Shown here in pieces: positions 23,454 to 31,479 of a stretch of 64,000 nt of DNA. Position 1 is the stretch's first letter; each line of letters opens with the position of its first letter. The notes beneath the pieces are model-generated. The model was given only the letters and a program-made list of their open reading frames with translations. It was not told the DNA's origin and ran no database searches. Position numbers and translations under genes: made by a program. The stretch comes from Prevotella sp. UBA4330 (GTDB lineage: Bacteria; Bacteroidota; Bacteroidia; Bacteroidales; Bacteroidaceae), in the NCBI GenBank assembly GCA_002394385.1, contig DGTS01000015.1, forward strand, positions 1-64,000. The letters are read 5' to 3'.

Positions 23454-24863
23454 TTATTTCTTCAATTTAAATGATTTTTCTATCTCTGTAATCTCCTCGT
23501 TGAAACTGTTGTCGGTGGTGAGTCGTTTCTCCACCTGCGCGCAACTGTGAATCACGGTGCTGTGGTCGCGGCCGCCAACGAGTTGTCCTATGCGCGATGC
23601 TGGCATCTTGGTGTATTTCTGAGTGAGATACATCGCCACCTGACGGGCCATTACATGCTCGCGCTTGCGGCTGCGGCTGCTCACTGCGGTGGTGGAAACG
23701 TTGAAGTAATCGCACACCGTTTCCACTATCTCGTCAACGGTAAGCGGACGGTCGTCCACCTTAACGGCGCGCTTGATGACGCGCTCTGCCAGTGTCATGT
23801 CGATGTCGCGGTTATACACGATGCTATATGCCATCAGCGAGTTAACCACTCCTTCCAGGTCGCGAACGCTGCCATTGGCAGTCTGGGCGATAAACCGTAC
23901 CACCTCCTCGGGGATGTTCAGTCCGTCGTGCTTTATCTTGCGGTGGAGTATGTCGATGCAAAGTTGCTCGTTGGGCTTCTCCAGTTCGGCGGTGAGTCCG
24001 CATGCAAAGCGCGTCAGCAGGCGCTCGTGCATTCCCTTGAGGTCAACCGGCGGACGGTCGGAAGCAAGTATTATGCGCTTGCCGTTACGGAAGAGATGGT
24101 TGAAGATGTGGAAGAACGTGTCCTGCGTCTTGGCAGCACTCATCCATTCCTGGATGTCATCCACAATGAGCATATCTATGGTCTGATAGAAGCGGATGAA
24201 GTCGTTGAGCGAGTTCTTCAGCACCGCATTGGTGTACTGTACCTGGAACAGGCGTGCCGAAACATAAAGAACACGCTTCTGGGGATAGAGTTCCTTCGTG
24301 CGCACGCCTATGGCATTAATAAGGTGTGTCTTGCCACAGCCGCTGGGACCGAAGATGAACATGGGGTTGAATGATGTGGTGCGCGGGTGCTCGGCGATAG
24401 AAAGACCTACGGTACGGGGCAGTTTGTTGCTTGCGCCTTCTACGAAATTAGAGAATGTGAGGCGCGGATTCAACTGCGAGTCTATCTGCTGCGGCTGTAC
24501 CGCATCAAGTATAGTAGGCGACTGGTTGACCCCTGAACGCTGTCGCTGCTGGTCGATATTTGCCACTGGCTCAGACTCGATGACATTGGTCTTGCCGTGC
24601 TCTTTGTCGGCAAGAATGCGGTAGTTGAGTTGGAAACCAGGACCGAATGTGCGCGTGAGAACCTTAAAAAGCAAGTCAGCATAGTGCTCCTCAACATATT
24701 CATAGACGAACATGCTGGGCAGTTTCACCAATATTCTCCTCGAGTTTTCGTCGAAACTCTCGAGAACCATCGGCTTAAACAGTGCGCTGAATTGCTGTTC
24801 CGAGACATTCTCCTTTATCAGTCGGAGCGTTTCGTCCCAGAGAGCGTTAGTTCTCTTTGTCAT
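23454..24863 (-). CDS. dnaA: Chromosomal replication initiator DnaA
   Basis: DnaA binds the origin and opens it using ATP. The 469-residue protein has the N-terminal interaction domain (LWDETLRLIKENVSEQQF), a variable linker, and an AAA+ domain with Walker A GPSGCGKTHL near residue 172 and Walker B LIVDDIQEW. The C-terminal DNA-binding domain carries the signature ASRIGQLVGGRDHSTVIHSC near 425-445. No dnaN or gyrase gene is nearby, and no DnaA box (TTATCCACA type) was seen in the flanks, so there is no proof that the origin lies here. The leader of about 110 nt has two hairpins. Confidence 0.97.
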   Translation of the reverse strand: MTKRTNALWDETLRLIKENVSEQQFSALFKPMVLESFDENSRRILVKLPSMFVYEYVEEHYADLLFKVLTRTFGPGFQLNYRILADKEHGKTNVIESEPVANIDQQRQRSGVNQSPTILDAVQPQQIDSQLNPRLTFSNFVEGASNKLPRTVGLSIAEHPRTTSFNPMFIFGPSGCGKTHLINAIGVRTKELYPQKRVLYVSARLFQVQYTNAVLKNSLNDFIRFYQTIDMLIVDDIQEWMSAAKTQDTFFHIFNHLFRNGKRIILASDRPPVDLKGMHERLLTRFACGLTAELEKPNEQLCIDILHRKIKHDGLNIPEEVVRFIAQTANGSVRDLEGVVNSLMAYSIVYNRDIDMTLAERVIKRAVKVDDRPLTVDEIVETVCDYFNVSTTAVSSRSRKREHVMARQVAMYLTQKYTKMPASRIGQLVGGRDHSTVIHSCAQVEKRLTTDNSFNEEITEIEKSFKLKK

Positions 24864-24880
24864 TAATTACTATTTAAATA

Positions 24881-24950
24881 TGTGGAGGTAAGCCTCCTCG
24901 GTTAGTCTTCTGTTTCTCTCGTTGACGCGATGTCGTGAAGGTGACATCGC
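24881..24950 (-). promoter_or_regulatory. Two hairpins in the dnaA leader
   Basis: A 5-bp hairpin GGAGG/CCTCC (24881-24894) lies near the start codon and a perfect 8-bp hairpin GCGATGTC/GACATCGC (24927-24950) further upstream. Both fall inside the predicted leader and could affect translation. Confidence 0.4.
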
Positions 24951-24979
24951 TCAAAAGGCATGTAGAAGTTTCACGAGTG

Positions 24980-25011
24980 CAAATTTCGCAAATTAAATTG
25001 AAATTGGCAAA
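24980..25011 (-). promoter_or_regulatory. dnaA promoter
   Basis: Minus-strand TTTG at 25008-25011, a 20-bp spacer and GAAATTTG (one mismatch to TAnnTTTG) at 24980-24987. It continues as TTTGCACTCGTGAAA, identical to the start region of the candidate small RNA. Confidence 0.55.
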
Positions 25012-25347
25012 TGTGTGATTTTATAATTTATTTTGAATATTGCCTTAAATCGTTTAATTTATTGCCTTTATGATTTTTATAATCTGTAACTTCTAAAAAA
25101 ACATTTGCAAATGTCCAAGTATTTGATTTTATGACAATTATATCCAATCAACGCTAAATACGAAAAGCCATCTTAAAGAGACATGAGAAGTTGCGAAAAT
25201 AACTGATTTATAATGCTTGAGAGAATTTTCCTAAAGTGTATTGACGCGCCGTCTCCTATTTAGACCAATTTTAATTAGCGTTATTTTTTGCCCTAAATTA
25301 TTATAGATAAAAAGCGCATAAATACTATTTTTGGATTCAGGCTCTCA
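25012..25347. other. AT-rich gene-free stretch upstream of dnaA
   Basis: About 335 bp between the dnaA promoter and the MCE gene hold no ORF worth calling. The stretch is strongly AT-rich. I saw no DnaA boxes or iterons, so an origin is not supported. Confidence 0.5.
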
Positions 25348-26250
25348 CTACTTGTCCTTCTTCCCGAACACAGAGAAGTGAACATAGCGTTTCGGATGCT
25401 CGCGGAGATTGGTGAGCAGCGAGTCGGCCGACAGCATTGTGGCGTTCAGGTTGTTGTAAAGCGACTGGTCGCGCATGAGCAGTCCGAGCGAGCCATTGTT
25501 GCTGTTGAGTTGCGCTGTGAACTGCTCCACGTTGTCGAGCGTAGAGTTCACCTTGCGCATTGTCTGTTCCACATCCACCTTGTTCAGGTTTTCCACCATA
25601 GCGTTTGTGTTGTCCATCAGTTTGTTTGCGCGCTGTGTCATGCCTGGCACGTCGCGATTGAGTTGCGCCATGAGTGTGTTCAGTTCGCGAGTAGAGGTGT
25701 TGAGGCTTGCAGTAACATGCTCCACGTTATGCAACGACTGCGCAATGGCGGGGTCGGCAAGCAGAGTGTTGACACTCGCCATTATGGAGTCGAGTTTCGG
25801 CAGCATCTTCTCTATCGTGGGAATCATCTTCTTCACCTGTCCGAGAGCACCTTCGCTTACCTCTCCCTGCAGAGTGGAACCGGGCTGAATGAGGCGTGTA
25901 CGGTCGTCGCCAAGCAAGAGGTTTACCTGCACGTTGCCGAGCATGTCGCTTACGATTTCTGCCGACGAGCCGTTAGGAATCTTAAGTTCCTCGTCAATAT
26001 CTACCGCCACTTTCACATCGTTAGGGTTGTCATAGTCGAACAGCACGTTCTTAACCACTCCCACACGGTAGCCGTTTGCATAGATAGGACTCGACTGTGC
26101 CAGTCCGCTGATGTCCTTAAACTTTATATAATAGATGTTTTCCGACGAGAAAAGGCTTAGTCCTTTAAGGAAGTTAAGACCATAGAAAAGAACTATAAGA
26201 CCAATGATTGCCACGATGGCTATCTTCACTTCTTTTGTAAAAAACTTCAT
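25348..26250 (-). CDS. MlaD/MCE-family lipid transport protein
   Basis: This 300-residue protein has one N-terminal transmembrane helix (VKIAIVAIIGLIVLFYGLNFL) followed by an MCE domain (about 38-120: IYYIKFKDISGLAQSSPIYANGYRVGVV, in part). A long helical region comes after it (SIMASVNTLLADPAIAQSLHN and repeats of LN/VE). Such proteins form periplasmic assemblies that shuttle phospholipids between membranes with an ABC transporter. The permease and ATPase (MlaE/MlaF) are not in the window. Its ATG overlaps the stop of the amidase gene by four bases, so the two are translationally coupled. Confidence 0.92.
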   Translation of the reverse strand: MKFFTKEVKIAIVAIIGLIVLFYGLNFLKGLSLFSSENIYYIKFKDISGLAQSSPIYANGYRVGVVKNVLFDYDNPNDVKVAVDIDEELKIPNGSSAEIVSDMLGNVQVNLLLGDDRTRLIQPGSTLQGEVSEGALGQVKKMIPTIEKMLPKLDSIMASVNTLLADPAIAQSLHNVEHVTASLNTSTRELNTLMAQLNRDVPGMTQRANKLMDNTNAMVENLNKVDVEQTMRKVNSTLDNVEQFTAQLNSNNGSLGLLMRDQSLYNNLNATMLSADSLLTNLREHPKRYVHFSVFGKKDK

Positions 26251-27617
26251 AACTGATTCTTGTTGTTATTTGCGTTAAACTCTCTGATAGCCTCCTTGAC
26301 ATCCATCTTCACGCCGTCTTTGAAGGCTATAACGAATGCCTGTGGAAACTTATCGAGCAGATGCTGCCGTATTCTGTTTATCTTGTTTAAGTCGGTTGAC
26401 GACCCGTAGGTGTATTTCACGAGTTTATCCTCGACGTAACTGTCGAAACCCGTCATGCCATGAAACTGGCTGCTGCCGGGAGGGAGAGGCCAACTCATCG
26501 CCATCACCTGCACCTTGAACACAGGAAGTCCTTTCTCCGACTCGTCGGGAAAGGGTTGTGCAGGGGCCATTTCGGACACTCTCTGAGTCTCTGTCGCCTG
26601 CTGAGCAGACATAGCCTGCGGCTGTTCTGTCGGCTCGCGGAACGACTCTGCCGGCACTTCCGCTACTTTCGGAGCGACTGTCACAGGCATAGGGTCGTTG
26701 GAACCGGACTGAGAATATGGCTGTTCGGGCTGCATCGACACCGCGTCCTGCTGTCGTACGTCGTCATAGGCCTGTCTTACGGGCGTTCTCTGTGCCATGT
26801 CATAGTGCACGGTTGGCTCGCTTTCCTCTATTTCTGGTGCCGAAATCCCAGCGTGGTACTTGCCCTTGTATTTCCTGAACGCGTTATATATTCCTCGCGC
26901 CAGATGGTCGATGCCTTCCTTGGAGTTGAGGTATCGCTCCTCGTCCGGTGTGGTGATGAATCCCAACTCGATGAGACAACTCGGCATTGAAGTGGCTCTG
27001 AGCACAAGAAATCCTGCCTGATGAACGCCCATGTTGTTGCGTCCTGCCGAGGCGCATGCTTCTTTCTGAATCATCTTTGCCAGTTCCACGCTCTTCGACA
27101 TGTTGCGGTCCTGGATGAACTCGAACATGATATAACTCTCGCTGCTGTTAGGATCGAAGCCCTGATAGCGTTGTTTGTAGTTCTTCTCCAGCGAGATTAC
27201 CGAGTTCTCACGCTTAGCAACGGCGAGGTTGTCTGCCGCGCGGTGCATTCCCAGGGTGTAAACCTCGAAGCCTCGCGCCACCCTACCCTTCGGCAAGGCG
27301 TTGGTGTGCACAGATATGAAAAGGTCAGCCTTATTGCGGTTTGCGATGTTTGCACGCTCGTTGAGAGGGATGAACACATCGGTCTTTCGTGTGTAAACGA
27401 CATTCACGTCGGGGCAATTTGCCTCTACAAGCCGGCCGAATGCCAGTGCCACATTAAGGTTGATGTTTTTCTCCTTTGACATAGCGCCCACCGCACCTGC
27501 GTCGTGTCCGCCATGACCGGCATCGATGACGAGGGTGAAAGTCTTCTTTCCGGCACCGGTAACAGTAACCATAATGCCGAACAAAAGCACCATCACAAAT
27601 GTCAGTTTCTTGCGCAT
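26247..27617 (-). CDS. N-acetylmuramoyl-L-alanine amidase
   Basis: This 456-residue exported amidase_3 enzyme cleaves the bond between N-acetylmuramic acid and L-Ala, helping daughter-cell separation and wall turnover. It has a signal peptide and then the zinc-site segments VIDAGHGGHDAGAVG (about 31-45), FISVHTNALP and the late glutamate in CLIELGFITTPDEERYL. A Pro/Gln-rich linker (about 260-360) and a SPOR-like C-terminal domain (FKVQVMAM...VIAFKDGVKMDV) follow, which would target it to septal peptidoglycan. The promoter -7 element TAATTTTG is at 27635-27642. The MCE gene follows with a 4-base overlap. Confidence 0.94.
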   Translation of the reverse strand: MRKKLTFVMVLLFGIMVTVTGAGKKTFTLVIDAGHGGHDAGAVGAMSKEKNINLNVALAFGRLVEANCPDVNVVYTRKTDVFIPLNERANIANRNKADLFISVHTNALPKGRVARGFEVYTLGMHRAADNLAVAKRENSVISLEKNYKQRYQGFDPNSSESYIMFEFIQDRNMSKSVELAKMIQKEACASAGRNNMGVHQAGFLVLRATSMPSCLIELGFITTPDEERYLNSKEGIDHLARGIYNAFRKYKGKYHAGISAPEIEESEPTVHYDMAQRTPVRQAYDDVRQQDAVSMQPEQPYSQSGSNDPMPVTVAPKVAEVPAESFREPTEQPQAMSAQQATETQRVSEMAPAQPFPDESEKGLPVFKVQVMAMSWPLPPGSSQFHGMTGFDSYVEDKLVKYTYGSSTDLNKINRIRQHLLDKFPQAFVIAFKDGVKMDVKEAIREFNANNNKNQL

Positions 27618-27634
27618 ACCTTATTAATTGCGTG

Positions 27635-27642
27635 CAAAATTA
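27635..27642 (-). promoter_or_regulatory. -7 element of the amidase-MCE operon
   Basis: Minus-strand TAATTTTG, 18 bp before the amidase start, continuing as GCACGCAATTAAT. Confidence 0.5.
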
Positions 27643-27670
27643 TATATTATAAGCGAAAAACCGATAACTT

Positions 27671-28051
27671 TCAAAAAGTTTTATCATTTATTAAGTAAAG
27701 CGAAACAGCAGCCCCCTCGCACTGTCCGCCCATCGGAGGATTCACCTTCTGCACCTTGAGACGCATCTCGCTGATGCCTTCAATCTCGCGGAAAATGCAC
27801 TCGCCAATCCTGCCCGCCAGGTGTTCCAGCAAGCAGGAAGGCTGTTGCATCTCTCTATTTACGATTTTGAATATTTCAGCATAGTTGACGGTATCGGCGA
27901 CATCGTCTGCCATCACGGCGCGACCGATGTCGCACTTCACTTCTATCGACACGACGAACTCGCCTCCCGTGACGCGCTCTTGCGGCATCACGCCGTGACA
28001 GGCGTGAAACCTCATCTTGTCAATAGATATCCAACTCTCTTTTATTGTCAT
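27671..28051 (-). CDS. folB: Dihydroneopterin aldolase
   Basis: FolB cleaves 7,8-dihydroneopterin to 6-hydroxymethyl-dihydropterin and glycolaldehyde in folate synthesis; the next enzyme, FolK, is encoded at the right end of this window. The 126-residue length is typical. Family features are the early CHGVMPQERVTGGEFVVSIE segment, the catalytic-region AVMADDVADTVNYAEIF, the LLEHLAGRI substrate site, and the C-terminal KVQKVNPPMGGQCEGAAVSL. It follows nrdJ on the same strand across an octamer-repeat tract of about 77 bp. Confidence 0.95.
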   Translation of the reverse strand: MTIKESWISIDKMRFHACHGVMPQERVTGGEFVVSIEVKCDIGRAVMADDVADTVNYAEIFKIVNREMQQPSCLLEHLAGRIGECIFREIEGISEMRLKVQKVNPPMGGQCEGAAVSLYLINDKTF

Positions 28052-28059
28052 TTTCTCAG

Positions 28060-28123
28060 GAGTTTAGAAGTATAGGAGTGCAGGAGTTTGGAAGTTTTGA
28101 AGTTTCGGAGTTGTGTAGTTTTA
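28060..28123. repeat. Tandem octamer tract, eight degenerate units
   Basis: Eight consecutive octamers follow the pattern (G/A)AGTTTNG, filling nearly the whole space between folB and nrdJ. No facing arm was found. Confidence 0.7.
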
Positions 28124-28128
28124 CACAC

Positions 28129-30687
28129 TTATCCGCAACGCGATGCACCGCAGTTGGTGCATATCAGGCATCCCTCTTGATAGACAAGTGTCTCCTGACC
28201 GCAGTTGGGGCAACGCTGACCTTTGGCCTCGGTGCCGTCGGAAACGTATTTCTTCAGCGCTCGCTCCACACCGTTCTTCCACGTGTTGATGCTCTCGCTC
28301 TTCAGTTGCAGCGAACTTACGAGGCGTATGACGTGGTCGATAGGCATGCGGTAGCGCAGCACTCCTGAAATGAGTTTTGCGTAGTTCCAGTACTCGGGGT
28401 TGAATTTCTCCGACAGTCCCTCCACAGTTGTCTTATATCCTCGTTTGTTCTCGAACTGGAAGTCATAGCGTTTCGTTCCGTTCTCGTTGACCTGCTTGAT
28501 AATCTTACCTTTGGTAACCGACTTCGGGAGCATGATGCCCTCCTCGTCGTCCTGCAGACCTGTGAATATCTCGTATGGGTAACCGTCGAGCAGTCCGACG
28601 AAAGCCACCCACTTTTCCTTATTGTTCTGGAAGCGTACAACGTCGCACTCGAGTGTCTGAGGACGCACTTCGGTAACCTCGGGATGCTTGCATGGCACTG
28701 CCTCCACAGGTTTCTCCTCGGTCTTTTTCTTCTTTTCGTTCACTTGAATCATCACTCCCGAGCGCGAGCCGTCGCGGTAGATGGTGCATCCCTTGCACCC
28801 ACTGCGCCAAGCCTCGACATAGAGACGGTTGACAAGTTCCTCGTCAACGTCGTTCGGAAGGTTCACGGTGACGCTGATAGAGTGGTCAACCCATTTCTGG
28901 ATAGCACCCTGCATGCGCACCTTCATCAGCCAGTCAACATCGTTGGCGGTGGCTTTATAGTATGGCGACTGCTCCACCAGAGCGTCAATCTCCTCCTGGG
29001 TGTAACGCTTCTCGGTGTCTATTCCGTTTATCTTCATCCAGTCGAGGAACTTCTTGTGATAAACAATGTACTCCTCGAAAGAGTCGCCCACCTCATCGAC
29101 GAAATCCACATGAGCCCCCTGGTCACCCGGATTCACCTTGCGGCGGCGCTTATACACCGGCAGGAACACCGGCTCAATGCCACTCGTTGTCTGTGTCATG
29201 AGCGATGTGGTGCCCGTAGGTGCTATGGTGAGGCACGCGATGTTGCGGCGGCCATATTTCTTCATGTCCTCATAAAGTTTCGGGTCGGCATCGCGAAGTC
29301 GCATTATGAACGGGTTCTTCTCTTCGCGTTTGGCATCGAAAATCTTGAATGCGCCGCGCTCCTTTGCCATCACTACCGACGAGCCGTATGCCGCAAGGGC
29401 GAGTGTCTTATGAACATTCACCGAGAAGTCGGTGGCCTCCTGGGTGCCGTAACGCAGTCCCATAGCGGCTATCATGTCGCCTTCGGCAGTGATGCCCACA
29501 CCTGTTCGGCGTCCTTTAGAACTCTTGTCCTGAATCTTCTCCCACAGATGATACTCAGCGCCTTTCACCTCGTCGCTCTGCGGGTCGCGCCTTATCTTGT
29601 CCATGATGAGGTCTATCTTCTCCATCTCCAGATCGACGATATCGTCCATTATGCGCTGAGCCAGTGCCACATGTTTGCGGAACAGGTCGTAGTCGAAGTA
29701 CGCCTCTTTGGTGAAAGGCTTCTTAACGTAACTGAAAAGGTTTATCGACAGCAGTCGGCACGAGTCGTAAGGACAGAGCGGAATCTCACCGCAGGGGTTG
29801 GTAGAGACGGTGCGGAAGCCCAGGTCGGCATAGCAGTCGGGGATGCTCTCGCGCAGGATAGTGTCCCAGAAGAGCACTCCTGGCTCGGCGCTTTTCCATG
29901 CGTTGTGGACAATCTTCTCCCAAAGAGCCTTTGCGCTGATGGTCTTCTTCACCATCGGGTCGTTGCTGTCGATGGGGAACTGCTGCACATACTCCTTGTC
30001 CTCGGTGGCTGCCTGCATGAACTCATCGTCGATTTTTACCGACACATTGGCACCAGTCACCTTGCCTTCGGTCATCTTAGCATCTATGAAAGCCTCGCTG
30101 TCGGGGTGCTTGATGCTTACCGAGAGCATCAGCGCACCGCGTCTTCCGTCCTGAGCCACCTCGCGAGTGGAGTTGCTGTAACGCTCCATGAAGGGCACAA
30201 GTCCTGTAGAAGTGAGTGCCGAATTGTTCACAGGCGTTCCCTTAGGACGTATCTGACTGAGGTCATGACCTACTCCTCCGCGACGTTTCATCAACTGAAC
30301 CTGCTCCTCATCGATTCGCATCACGGCACCATAAGAGTCGGCATTGCCGTCAAGCCCGATAACAAAGCAGTTGCTAAGCGAAGCAACCTGGAAGTTGTTA
30401 CCTATTCCCGTCATCGGCGAACCAGCAGGAACGATATAGCGGAAGTGGTCGAGCAACTCAAAGATATCTTCCGCCTTGATAGGGTTGGGATATTTTTTCT
30501 CTATGCGAGCCACCTCGTTTGCTATTCTCCAATGCATGTCCTCAGGACTCTTTTCGTATATATTTCCGAAACTGTCCTTCATCGCATATTTGTTCACCCA
30601 TACGCGGGCAGCGAGCTCGTCGCCATTAAAATATTTCAAGGACTCATTGAATGCTTCCTCTTGAGAATAGGTTTTACGTTGTTCCAT
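28129..30687 (-). CDS. nrdJ: Adenosylcobalamin-dependent ribonucleotide reductase (class II)
   Basis: This enzyme reduces ribonucleotides to deoxyribonucleotides using coenzyme B12, independent of oxygen. The 852-residue protein has an N-terminal part with SLSNCFVIG (redox cysteine near 130) and RRGGVGHDLSQIRPKGTPVN. The NPCGEIPL active-site motif is near 297 and APTGTTSLMTQTTSGIEP near 490. A C-terminal zinc-ribbon-like cysteine cluster (CPNCGQETL...CLICTNCGA) resides in the last 25 residues. No cobalamin riboswitch was recognised in the short leader. The -7 element is at 30760-30767. The 688-codon frame on the opposite strand is a shadow. Confidence 0.96.
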   Translation of the reverse strand: MEQRKTYSQEEAFNESLKYFNGDELAARVWVNKYAMKDSFGNIYEKSPEDMHWRIANEVARIEKKYPNPIKAEDIFELLDHFRYIVPAGSPMTGIGNNFQVASLSNCFVIGLDGNADSYGAVMRIDEEQVQLMKRRGGVGHDLSQIRPKGTPVNNSALTSTGLVPFMERYSNSTREVAQDGRRGALMLSVSIKHPDSEAFIDAKMTEGKVTGANVSVKIDDEFMQAATEDKEYVQQFPIDSNDPMVKKTISAKALWEKIVHNAWKSAEPGVLFWDTILRESIPDCYADLGFRTVSTNPCGEIPLCPYDSCRLLSINLFSYVKKPFTKEAYFDYDLFRKHVALAQRIMDDIVDLEMEKIDLIMDKIRRDPQSDEVKGAEYHLWEKIQDKSSKGRRTGVGITAEGDMIAAMGLRYGTQEATDFSVNVHKTLALAAYGSSVVMAKERGAFKIFDAKREEKNPFIMRLRDADPKLYEDMKKYGRRNIACLTIAPTGTTSLMTQTTSGIEPVFLPVYKRRRKVNPGDQGAHVDFVDEVGDSFEEYIVYHKKFLDWMKINGIDTEKRYTQEEIDALVEQSPYYKATANDVDWLMKVRMQGAIQKWVDHSISVTVNLPNDVDEELVNRLYVEAWRSGCKGCTIYRDGSRSGVMIQVNEKKKKTEEKPVEAVPCKHPEVTEVRPQTLECDVVRFQNNKEKWVAFVGLLDGYPYEIFTGLQDDEEGIMLPKSVTKGKIIKQVNENGTKRYDFQFENKRGYKTTVEGLSEKFNPEYWNYAKLISGVLRYRMPIDHVIRLVSSLQLKSESINTWKNGVERALKKYVSDGTEAKGQRCPNCGQETLVYQEGCLICTNCGASRCG

Positions 30688-30759
30688 AATTGCTTTAAGA
30701 TGTTGATTATAAGTAATGCGCAGGTTAAGTCTTCCCTACATGTGTATTAAATTATGGTG

Positions 30760-30767
30760 CAAAGATA
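30760..30767 (-). promoter_or_regulatory. nrdJ -7 promoter element
   Basis: Minus-strand TATCTTTG followed by CACCATAATTT, about 73 bp before the nrdJ start. Confidence 0.5.
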
Positions 30768-30919
30768 AACTATTTTTCTGAAACAAAGAAATACTTTACG
30801 GATTATTTTAAAACAAAAAACAAAGAGGCGGTTTTCCAAAACGGAAAACTTTTTTAACAAGATGCCAGAAGAAGTTTCCCGTTTCGGCAAACTTCACGAG
30901 CCAACAACTATCATACTGA

Positions 30920-30963
30920 CAACCAATATAGCCTATTTTACTCACCAATATAGCCTATTTTAC
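30920..30963. repeat. Two 22-bp tandem units (family C)
   Basis: Units 30920-30941 and 30942-30963 share AATATAGCCTATTTTAC. The same family recurs at 58580-58645. The core ATAGCCTAT is a dyad around its central C. Confidence 0.85.
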
Positions 30964-30991
30964 TTTCCAGATGATATGCTTCCGCATTGTC

Positions 30992-31145
30992 AAAGGGCAT
31001 CAATGGGAGTGCGAAAGGGCATCAATGGGAATGCGAAAGGACATCAATGGGAATGCGAAAGGGCATCAATGGGAATGCGAAAAGGCATCAATGGGAATGT
31101 GAAAGGGCATCAGTGGGTATGCGAAAGGGCATCAATGGGAAAGGT
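30992..31145. repeat. Seven 22-bp tandem units (family B)
   Basis: Seven units of exactly 22 bp, each holding a variant of GGGCATCAATGGGAATG, begin at 30992, 31014, 31036, 31058, 31080, 31102 and 31124; the last is partial. The reading frame through them is a by-product of the repetition. There are no spacers, so this is not a CRISPR array. Confidence 0.92.
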
Positions 31146-31396
31146 AATAATAAATTATTTGACCCCAGTTGCTATTGTCTCCCCGCCCCTGTAGGGGAGG
31201 GGCAGGGGTGGGGTCAGTGATATAGAGGAAGGAGATAGATGGATATGGAGGGAGTTGTTTGTGAATAAAGACACTGACCCCACCCCTATCCCCTCCCCTA
31301 CAGGGGCGGGGAAAATTTAGCAACGAAGTCAATCACTCCCCGACAGGTGCGGGGAGACATTGGCAACTGGAGGTAAATAGTTTATCATTACCTAAG
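31141..31396. mobile_element. Nested inverted-repeat (MITE-like) element
   Basis: Outer arms 31141-31184 and 31351-31394 are inverted copies at about 36 of 44 positions. An inner, GC-rich pair (31181-31219 with 31272-31311) matches over ~39 bp with a one-base indel. Its loop is purine-rich and there is no ORF. A further short hairpin (31336-31356) resembles the 11246 copy. No target-site duplication was found, so MITE-like is a description of shape only. Confidence 0.65.
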
Positions 31397-31436
31397 TTTT
31401 TAACCACAAGTAAGATGATTATTCAAAATAAATTAT

Positions 31437-31444
31437 TAAATTTG
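31437..31444 (+). promoter_or_regulatory. -7 element upstream of the NRPS gene
   Basis: TAAATTTG lies 35 bp before the NRPS start, without a clear TTTG 19-20 bp upstream. An activator or weak expression is possible. Confidence 0.4.
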
Positions 31445-31479
31445 CAAACGATACCCACACAACGAACGGGAAGGGAAAC

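Noticed and set aside
24864..25347. Replication origin beside dnaA
   Set aside because: The stretch is AT-rich, but I found no DnaA boxes or dnaN-type neighbours. GC-skew analysis of the whole chromosome would be needed.
28684..30750. 688-codon frame opposite nrdJ
   Set aside because: It is the reverse-strand shadow of a GC-rich conserved gene. It has no family motif and runs through the nrdJ start region.
30688..30860. Cobalamin riboswitch before nrdJ
   Set aside because: The leader from the predicted start is too short and I saw no B12-box-like sequence.
30992..31145. Family B array as a CRISPR
   Set aside because: The units are directly adjacent with no spacers, and no cas genes occur in the window.
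30862..31194. Reading frame of 110 codons through the 22-bp repeats
   Set aside because: Twenty-two is not a multiple of three, so the frame simply cycles through the repeat. There is no promoter or homologue-like sequence.
31141..31396. Invertible promoter switch before the NRPS
   Set aside because: The segment between the outer arms is itself palindromic and carries no promoter, so inversion would change little. No recombinase gene is present.
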